A stretch of DNA of 9,109 bases from positions 1 through 9,109 of the forward strand of contig CAUGKZ010000040.1 of assembly GCA_959600065.1 (NCBI GenBank), written 5' to 3'. Below the pieces are notes generated by a model. That model had not been told where the DNA came from and made no database searches. It saw nothing but the letters and a program-made list of their open reading frames with translations. The position numbers and the translations under genes are program-made. Source of the stretch: an uncultured Kroppenstedtia sp. (GTDB lineage: Bacteria; Bacillota; Bacilli; Thermoactinomycetales; DSM-45169). Below, in pieces: positions 5,245 through 9,109 of the stretch. Every line of letters begins with the position of its first letter. Within the stretch, counting starts at the first letter, position 1.

Positions 5245-5273
5245 TATACTATGCTTCGGACGGCTGTCCTGTT
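5245..5273 (-). promoter_or_regulatory. Putative sporulation promoter of rsfA
   Basis: On the minus strand CATAGTATA (5253-5245) matches both the sigma-K -10 pattern CATANNNTA and the sigma-G -10 pattern CATNNTA. AACA (5273-5270), 16 bases upstream, fits the loose sigma-K -35 (AC core). No good sigma-G -35 is seen. The predicted transcript begins about 26 nt before the ATG. Which late sigma factor uses it cannot be decided by eye. Confidence 0.45.
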
Positions 5274-5307
5274 CCAGCACGCTGAACTCTCGCTAGATCC
5301 ATTCCAT

Positions 5308-5342
5308 AAAAAAACCACCGGGCAGGTTTCCCTTTCCGGTGG
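5308..5342 (-). terminator. Intrinsic terminator of the nagA operon
   Basis: On the minus strand CCACCGG (5342-5336) pairs with CCGGTGG (5321-5315) across a 14-nt loop, followed by seven T (5314-5308). It lies about 30 nt after the DUF309 gene. Confidence 0.9.
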
Positions 5343-5370
5343 GAGATGACATCTGATTCGGCTATCAGAC

Positions 5371-5757
5371 CTATTCCTCCACAGACTCAGCGGAAAAGCA
5401 AGGCAGTGGACAGATTCCGATCCCCAGAGCTTCCACCTCTGCAGGAGTGATAATTCGTGGGCCGTCGGGGAGAAGATTCAAACACTCCTCCAGCCAACGC
5501 AGGACCGCTTCTACATTCACTCCGTCTTTTTCCGGGGAAAAAGGCCCTAGATAACCGACGGCGGTGGTGGCTAGTTTACGGGCTCCCCGAACTTTCCCTC
5601 GTTTCAGCTGATGCATGAGAGCCGCAACCTGGATTAGCCCGTGATAGAAATCGTCCTGACGTCGAGTTTGCCACAGTTCTTCCAACACTTCATGGGCTTC
5701 CCAGTACAATCCGGCATGATAACATTGGAAAAAACGATAGTAGAGCGGATGGAACAC
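5371..5757 (-). CDS. DUF309 domain protein
   Basis: A 128-aa helical protein of the DUF309 family, small Firmicute proteins of unknown biochemical function. The diagnostic motif is YWEAHEVLEELW (18-29), followed by DDFYHGLIQVAALMHQLKRG (35-54), where the His/Glu pattern recalls a metal or ligand pocket. The start is chosen as GTG at 5757, because AAGGAG sits seven bases upstream, the protein then begins at the family's usual position just before the HP..YRFF helix, and overlap with nagA disappears. An in-frame ATG at 5820 would add 21 residues inside nagA and has a poor site. The gap to nagA is 26 nt and the operon ends in a terminator at 5308-5342. Pairing with nagA does not by itself give a function. 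Confidence 0.85.
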   Translation of the reverse strand: MFHPLYYRFFQCYHAGLYWEAHEVLEELWQTRRQDDFYHGLIQVAALMHQLKRGKVRGARKLATTAVGYLGPFSPEKDGVNVEAVLRWLEECLNLLPDGPRIITPAEVEALGIGICPLPCFSAESVEE

Positions 5758-5764
5758 TCTGTCT

Positions 5765-5770
5765 CTCCTT
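5765..5770 (-). promoter_or_regulatory. Ribosome site deciding the GTG start of the DUF309 gene
   Basis: On the minus strand AAGGAG ends seven bases before the GTG at 5757. The competing ATG at 5820 has only a weak GAAGGG about 11 bases away, so this site favours the short, non-overlapping form. Confidence 0.65.
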
Positions 5771-5783
5771 CCTCTTGCCCGGT

Positions 5784-6947
5784 TTAAGATGGGATCGGGA
5801 CCTCTTTGCCCCGGATCCATACACGGGTCACCCTTCCATATTCGTCAGTGGTGAGCAAATCCGCCCGTTTCCCGGCCTCCAAGCTACCCAAGTCCCGGTC
5901 CAATCCCAGGCGCCGCGCGGGGGCAAGGGAGGCCATTCTCACAGCCTTCCAGAGAGGTACCCTTGCATAGCGGGCTGTATTGTGAACGGCCCGATCCAAT
6001 GTGAGCAAACTTCCGGCCAGGCTACCGTCTTCCAGGGTTGCCTTCCCTCCCTCGGCTTTCACTTTCAATCCACCGAGGTCATAAAACCCTTCCGGTTGGC
6101 CCACTGCCCGCATCCCATCCGAGATCAGAATCAGTCCATCTATTGGTTTGGCCTGTGCCAGAAGCTTGATCACAGTCGGATGCACATGAAATCCGTCACC
6201 GATCAATTCCACCGTGAGCCGGTCATCCGCCATCGCGGTACCTGCCACCCCCGGTTCCCGATGATGCAATCCAGTCATCCCGTTAAAAATGTGGGTCACA
6301 TGGGAAGCTCCTGCCTCTACAGCGGCCTCCACTTCGTCATGGGTGGCTGAGGAGTGTCCGACAGAAACAACGACCCCTTCCCGAGATAACCTTCGGATCA
6401 GATCCAAAGCTCCGGGACGCTCAGGAGCCAAAGTGATCAGACGGAGACTGCCTTGGGCTACATCTAGCACCCAGTTGGCATCTGTCGGCAGAGGATCTGA
6501 TATGTATTCAGGATTTTGTGCGCCTCGTTTGGCTGGGCAGATCCACGGCCCTTCCAGATGGACTCCGAAGATTTCCGCCCCTTTCGCCGATGAAGCATGT
6601 TCAACGGTATTCTGGATGGCTTGTTCCAGTCGCGGCCGATCCATTGTGACCGTCGTCGCCAAGAAACCGGTCACACCATGAGCCGCCAAAGTGGTTGAAA
6701 TCTGGTGCAAAGCCTCGGGGGTTCCATCCATCACATCGCTACCGCCGGCCCCATGCACATGGAGATCAATCAAACCCGGCCAAATCCAGCCATCCACTCG
6801 GATTTCCTCTTTCACTCCATCAAAAAAGAGAGGGGAACCGACATATTCGATCCTTTCCCCTGTCGTCACCACCATTCCATCTTCCAACATGCCGTCACGG
6901 AGAATCACTTTTCCCCGGAATACGTTTCTCCCTGTCTGCTTCAACAC
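5784..6947 (-). CDS. nagA: N-acetylglucosamine-6-phosphate deacetylase
   Basis: A 387-aa amidohydrolase that removes acetate from GlcNAc-6-phosphate in amino-sugar and cell-wall recycling, giving glucosamine-6-phosphate. Family signposts are PGLIDLHVHG with H63 and H65, HLEGPW with the metal ligand E132, SVGHSSAT with H198, THIFNGM with H219, GDGFHVH around H254, and the catalytic Asp D277 in ISDGM. GSLAGSLLTLD (308-318) and the C-terminal SLEAGKRADL strand end are also typical. Length is normal and all key residues are present, so it should be active. The start is GTG at 6947 or the TTG next to it; GGGGG lies five to eight bases upstream. No nagB or nagR gene is in the window. A DUF309 gene follows in the same transcript. 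Confidence 0.95.
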   Translation of the reverse strand: MLKQTGRNVFRGKVILRDGMLEDGMVVTTGERIEYVGSPLFFDGVKEEIRVDGWIWPGLIDLHVHGAGGSDVMDGTPEALHQISTTLAAHGVTGFLATTVTMDRPRLEQAIQNTVEHASSAKGAEIFGVHLEGPWICPAKRGAQNPEYISDPLPTDANWVLDVAQGSLRLITLAPERPGALDLIRRLSREGVVVSVGHSSATHDEVEAAVEAGASHVTHIFNGMTGLHHREPGVAGTAMADDRLTVELIGDGFHVHPTVIKLLAQAKPIDGLILISDGMRAVGQPEGFYDLGGLKVKAEGGKATLEDGSLAGSLLTLDRAVHNTARYARVPLWKAVRMASLAPARRLGLDRDLGSLEAGKRADLLTTDEYGRVTRVWIRGKEVPIPS

Positions 6948-6987
6948 TTCGCCCCCTTTTGTTCGCCGAAGCTACGGGATTTCCATC

Positions 6988-7016
6988 AGCTTAACGCTGA
7001 ACCCTCAACTTGTCAA
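6988..7016 (-). promoter_or_regulatory. Weak candidate promoter of nagA
   Basis: On the minus strand a perfect TTGACA (7016-7011) is followed after 17 bases by TAAGCT (6993-6988), a poor -10 with three of six matches. The predicted leader is about 35 nt. TTGTCA occurs twice on the + strand here (7010-7015, 7025-7030), 15 bp apart, and could be part of a regulator site. Confidence 0.3.
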
Positions 7017-7050
7017 AGAGGCCTTTGTCAGGCTGGGTTGGTCCTATAAG

Positions 7051-7086
7051 TTGCCGGGAACGACTTTTTCGGATAAATTGAAAAAG
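7051..7086 (+). promoter_or_regulatory. Candidate promoter and overlapping inverted repeat before the aminopeptidase gene
   Basis: TTGCCG (7051-7056), 17 bases, and TAAATT (7074-7079) form a moderate sigma-A-like promoter, with a start near 7086 and a leader of about 34 nt. A perfect 7-bp inverted repeat (CTTTTTC 7064-7070, GAAAAAG 7080-7086) covers the -10 and start region, where a repressor would act. Another TATAAG at 7045-7050 lacks a good -35. Confidence 0.35.
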
Positions 7087-7119
7087 ACTTCACTCCAAAT
7101 ATACAAATGAGGGATGGGC

Positions 7120-8355
7120 ATGTCTTTTAACGAACAGCTGGAAAAGTACGCAGAGTTGGCCGTCAACGTGGGGGTACATGTGGAGCCGGGACAAACCCTG
7201 ATGATCCAAGCTTCCATCGATACGGCGGATTTAGTGCGACTCATTACGAAAAAAGCATATCAAGCGGGAGCAAAAAAAGTACATATCGAGTGGCAGGACC
7301 CAGTTTGCACACGTTTGCACTATGAACTTGCACCATTGAAAGCTTTTGAAGAATATCCTCGTTGGCAAGCAAAGTCCCGGGAGGAGCTTGCCGAAAAAGG
7401 CGGCGCTTACCTGGTGATCGAATCCAATGATCCCGAATGGTTGAAAGGGGTGGATTCCGGGAAGATTCACACCGCCTCCAAATCTGCGGGCATCGCCTTG
7501 AAAAAATGGCGGGAATATATGCTTTCAGACCAGATGAGCTGGTGTATCATCGCCGCTGCCTCCCGCCCCTGGGCCAAAAGAGTTTTCCCGGAAAAAGAGG
7601 AAACAGAGGCATTAGAGGCCCTCTGGAACGCGATCTTTCAAGCCACCCGGGTGGATCAGGAAGATCCCGAGAGTATGTGGAAAAAACACAACACTTCTCT
7701 ACAAGAAAAAATGGCTCTTTTGAATCAAAAAAGGTACAAAAAACTTCACTATCGTGCCCCGGGTACCGATTTAACCGTGGAATTGCCCACTCATCATGTT
7801 TGGTGCGGCGGAGGTACTGAGAATAAACGGGGCATCCAGTTCAATCCCAACATCCCCACCGAAGAGGTGTTCACCGCCCCACTGAAGCTGGGGACATCGG
7901 GAACGGTTCGAAGTACCAAACCTTTGAGCTATCAAGGAAATCTGATCGAAAACTTCACCTTTCGGTTTGAAAAAGGAAAAATCGTGGACATATCTGCAGA
8001 AAAGGGATTGGATGCCCTACAATCTATAATCGAAATCGACGAAGGAGCCGGATATCTAGGAGAGATTGCACTGGTTCCCCACAATTCCCTGATTTCCAAT
8101 ACCGATCTCATCTTCTATAACACTCTCTTTGATGAAAATGCCTCCTGCCATTTAGCGATTGGAGCCGCTATTTCTACCTGTATTGAAGAGGGAGCGAAGC
8201 TGTCCTCGGAAGAGTTGCAAAAAGCTGGGGTGAATACAAGTATGACCCATGTGGATTTTATGATCGGCTCTGCCGACCTGGACATTGACGGCGAAACCGA
8301 TGAAGGAATCCGGGAACCGATCTTCCGCAAGGGAAACTGGGCACTCATCTCCTGA
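7120..8355 (+). CDS. M29 family metallo-aminopeptidase (AmpS/PepS type)
   Basis: A 411-aa cytoplasmic aminopeptidase of family M29, the thermophilic aminopeptidase group that includes AmpS, PepS and AmpT. These enzymes use a two-metal centre to remove N-terminal residues from peptides. The ligand pattern is visible: E249 in PTEEVFTAP, E315 in GYLGEIALVPHNS with H321 next to it, H344 in FDENASCHLAIG, and H377 and D379 in THVDFMIG. The N-terminal domain has the usual VNVGVHVEPGQTLMI segment (16-29). All expected ligands are present and length is normal. The ATG at 7120 has GAGGG six bases upstream; an ATG two codons earlier abuts that site and is rejected. It is divergent from nagA, transcribed alone, and ends in a strong terminator. 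Confidence 0.95.
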   Translation: MSFNEQLEKYAELAVNVGVHVEPGQTLMIQASIDTADLVRLITKKAYQAGAKKVHIEWQDPVCTRLHYELAPLKAFEEYPRWQAKSREELAEKGGAYLVIESNDPEWLKGVDSGKIHTASKSAGIALKKWREYMLSDQMSWCIIAAASRPWAKRVFPEKEETEALEALWNAIFQATRVDQEDPESMWKKHNTSLQEKMALLNQKRYKKLHYRAPGTDLTVELPTHHVWCGGGTENKRGIQFNPNIPTEEVFTAPLKLGTSGTVRSTKPLSYQGNLIENFTFRFEKGKIVDISAEKGLDALQSIIEIDEGAGYLGEIALVPHNSLISNTDLIFYNTLFDENASCHLAIGAAISTCIEEGAKLSSEELQKAGVNTSMTHVDFMIGSADLDIDGETDEGIREPIFRKGNWALIS

Positions 8356-8364
8356 ATCCATGAG

Positions 8365-8407
8365 AAACACGGCCTTAGAACTCGCAAGGAAAGAGGCCGT
8401 GTTTTTT
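8365..8407 (+). terminator. Intrinsic terminator of the aminopeptidase gene
   Basis: AAACACGGCCT (8365-8375) pairs with AGGCCGTGTTT (8394-8404) over an 18-nt loop, with T at 8402-8407. It starts ten bases after the stop codon. Confidence 0.92.
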
Positions 8408-8414
8408 CTAATAT

Positions 8415-8453
8415 CGGATCCAGAGAATTGATACCGAATCCAGGGTTGATGTC
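8415..8453. repeat. Imperfect 20-bp direct repeat
   Basis: Two adjacent copies begin CGGATCCAG (8415) and CGAATCCAG (8435), both continuing to a TTGAT. They match at roughly 14 positions with a 2-nt gap. The repeat lies between the aminopeptidase terminator and the small RNA's 3' end. It may be a small tandem duplication; no function is seen. Confidence 0.35.
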
Positions 8454-8480
8454 ATCCGAAAAAAAGGAGATACAAACAAG

Positions 8481-8507
8481 AAAAAGACCAGGGTGAAAAC
8501 CACCTGG
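8481..8507 (-). terminator. Terminator of the small RNA
   Basis: On the minus strand CCAGGTG (8507-8501) pairs with CACCCTGG (8495-8488), with one bulged C and a 5-nt loop. TC and TTTTT (8485-8481) follow. Confidence 0.7.
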
Positions 8508-8580
8508 CCACATGAAAGAGGGTCAAGATTAAGGAGTTAAGAAGCGTGGTAGCATAAGCAAGGAGGTCAACCTCGCTTAT
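8481..8580 (-). ncRNA. Probable free-standing small RNA of about 100 nt
   Basis: A strong promoter on the minus strand predicts a start near 8580. From that base the RNA folds at once into a hairpin: AUAAGC (8580-8575) pairs with GCUUAU (8559-8554), and GAGG pairs with CCUC across a UUGA loop, with a 3-nt bulge. Next, CCAC (8550-8547) can pair with GUGG (8513-8510) to close a C/U-rich loop. That loop carries ACUCCUUAA and GACCCUCUUUC, which are complements of Shine-Dalgarno sites. The 3' end is an intrinsic terminator (8507-8481). No convincing ORF lies inside, and no gene follows on this strand before the convergent aminopeptidase, so it is not a leader. The layout is that of a trans-acting base-pairing regulator. 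I cannot assign it to a known family. Confidence 0.6.
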
Positions 8581-8586
8581 AGAATG

Positions 8587-8615
8587 ATCATAACATAGGC
8601 TTCGAATTTTGTCGA
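8587..8615 (-). promoter_or_regulatory. Near-consensus sigma-A promoter of the small RNA
   Basis: On the minus strand TCGACA (8615-8610; five of six), a 17-base spacer and TATGAT (8592-8587; five of six) are joined by an extended -10 TG one base before the -10. It is the best housekeeping promoter in the window. An A/T-rich stretch with a run of A (8620-8640) lies just upstream, as for UP elements. Confidence 0.7.
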
Positions 8616-8657
8616 TGTTTGTTTGAAAATTTTTTTGATTTGCTTTTTGACCCGGTT

Positions 8658-9109
8658 TTAAGAACGGACTCTCAAAAAGCGCATAAAAATAGGCAATCCC
8701 TTCTTTTCACGCCGTTGGGCACGCATCGCTTTTTTGAAATGCGCTTTGGCAAGGCGATCGTGAGTATGAGTAAAAACAGCTTCTTTCAAAAAATGGACTT
8801 CTTCCGTCAATTCTTCCAAACGGAACAACACCCGAGCATATACTTCAAAATAGCGAATCTCATTCGTTCGAAAGCGAGAGGCAATTTCCAAATGGAGAAA
8901 AGCCTGTCCCTTCCGCCCCGTCAGAGCATAGACTTCCGCCAGAAGCGCATGAGCAAAGGCATCCTGCGGATTGAGAGTCAAACCTTTCAACAGATGAGCC
9001 TGTGCTGCCTTCGGTGCACCTTCCAACAGCAAAAAACAACCATACTCCCGGTGGACTTCACTGCAATCCGGGTGTTTCGACAAAATTTTCTCGAAAAGGG
9101 ATCGGGAAT
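8658..9109 (-). CDS. TPR-repeat protein, 5' end outside the window
   Basis: The reading frame is open from the right edge to TAA at 8658-8660 (149 codons seen), so the start lies beyond 9109; a TTG at 9083 is not needed as a start. The visible part holds tetratricopeptide repeats. A helix pair spans HREYGCFLLLEGAPKAAQAH and is followed by KGLTLNPQDA. A second pair spans FAHALLAEVYALTGRKGQAF to LHLEIASRF, and a third is diverged (RYFEVYARVLFRLEEL). The C-terminus is strongly basic (KKAMRAQRREKKG, then RFLRVRS). Such repeats usually mediate protein-protein contacts. No signal or membrane segment is in this part. The specific family cannot be told without the N-terminus. No clear terminator follows before the small RNA promoter 40 nt downstream. 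Confidence 0.8.
   Translation of the reverse strand, partial: SRSLFEKILSKHPDCSEVHREYGCFLLLEGAPKAAQAHLLKGLTLNPQDAFAHALLAEVYALTGRKGQAFLHLEIASRFRTNEIRYFEVYARVLFRLEELTEEVHFLKEAVFTHTHDRLAKAHFKKAMRAQRREKKGLPIFMRFLRVRS

Noticed and set aside
4629..5296. + strand frames opposite rsfA
   Set aside because: They are shadows of the coiled-coil codons of rsfA, rich in Phe/Ser, without ribosome sites.
7035..7056. TTGGTCCTATAAG as a NagR/DasR-type operator for nagA
   Set aside because: Only the TTGGTC half matches the known palindrome. The second half is not its complement.
6289..7110. + strand frames of 99-139 aa over the 5' half of nagA
   Set aside because: They are antisense to nagA metal-binding motifs. 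One runs into the promoter region, and none has a ribosome site.
8449..8496. 15-codon + strand ORF after the aminopeptidase terminator
   Set aside because: There is no ribosome site, the product is low complexity, and it ends inside the small RNA terminator stem.
8115..8513. Minus-strand open frame of 132 aa over the aminopeptidase 3' end
   Set aside because: It is antisense to the conserved metal-ligand region of the aminopeptidase and crosses its terminator and the small RNA terminator.
8529..8555. Eight-residue ORF (MLPRFLTP) inside the small RNA
   Set aside because: Its ATG sits in the 5' hairpin and lacks a usable ribosome site. The upstream GAGG is paired in the same hairpin.
1..9109. 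CRISPR arrays, insertion sequences, tRNA or rRNA genes
   Set aside because: No repeated spacer pattern, transposase motif, terminal inverted repeat with target duplication, or tRNA cloverleaf was seen by eye on either strand.

Overview
The window reads as chromosome of an endospore-forming Bacillales bacterium of roughly balanced base composition. A Thermoactinomycetaceae-type genome is my best guess, from gene content only. The evidence is a CotF-like coat protein and a second small coat-like protein, two RsfA-type prespore regulators, several tiny Gly/Tyr-rich single-span membrane proteins of the YjcZ type, and a monothiol bacilliredoxin (YtxJ type), which implies a bacillithiol-using Firmicute. 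Many genes have strong AGGAGG-type ribosome sites and compact intrinsic terminators.

Layout. 1-190: the tail of a + strand gene that enters from the left (reading frame uncertain), closed by a perfect 12-bp terminator. 203-2704, all minus: a hypothetical 94-aa protein (2420-2704) with its own terminator; a 75-aa coat-like protein (2082-2309) behind a sporulation-type promoter; then a CotF-like protein (1664-1963) followed after 33 nt by an FMN-binding glutamate-synthase-family oxidoreductase (203-1630). 2903-3676, plus: an array of tiny membrane proteins, with one 51-aa gene, a decayed copy (3149-3241), and two near-identical genes of 34 and 32 aa, ending in a strong terminator. 3733-5253, minus: rsfA and a second RsfA-like gene in tandem, then ytxJ and a terminator. 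5308-6947, minus: nagA followed by a DUF309 gene and a terminator. 7120-8407, plus: an M29 aminopeptidase and its terminator. 8481-8615, minus: a probable free-standing small RNA with a near-consensus housekeeping promoter. 8658-9109, minus: the C-terminal part of a TPR protein that runs off the right edge.

How it fits together. Most of the left 5.2 kb looks like late sporulation functions: coat proteins, tiny forespore or spore membrane peptides, and prespore transcription regulators. The redox-linked genes (FMN oxidoreductase, bacilliredoxin) sit among them. The right half is general metabolism: amino-sugar catabolism and peptide turnover. The least explained elements are the small RNA with a C/U-rich loop carrying anti-Shine-Dalgarno motifs, the tiny-peptide array with a pseudogenised member and structured intergenic RNA, the tandem RsfA-like pair, and the coat-gene-linked glutamate synthase homologue that lacks the Fe-S cysteines of true glutamate synthases.
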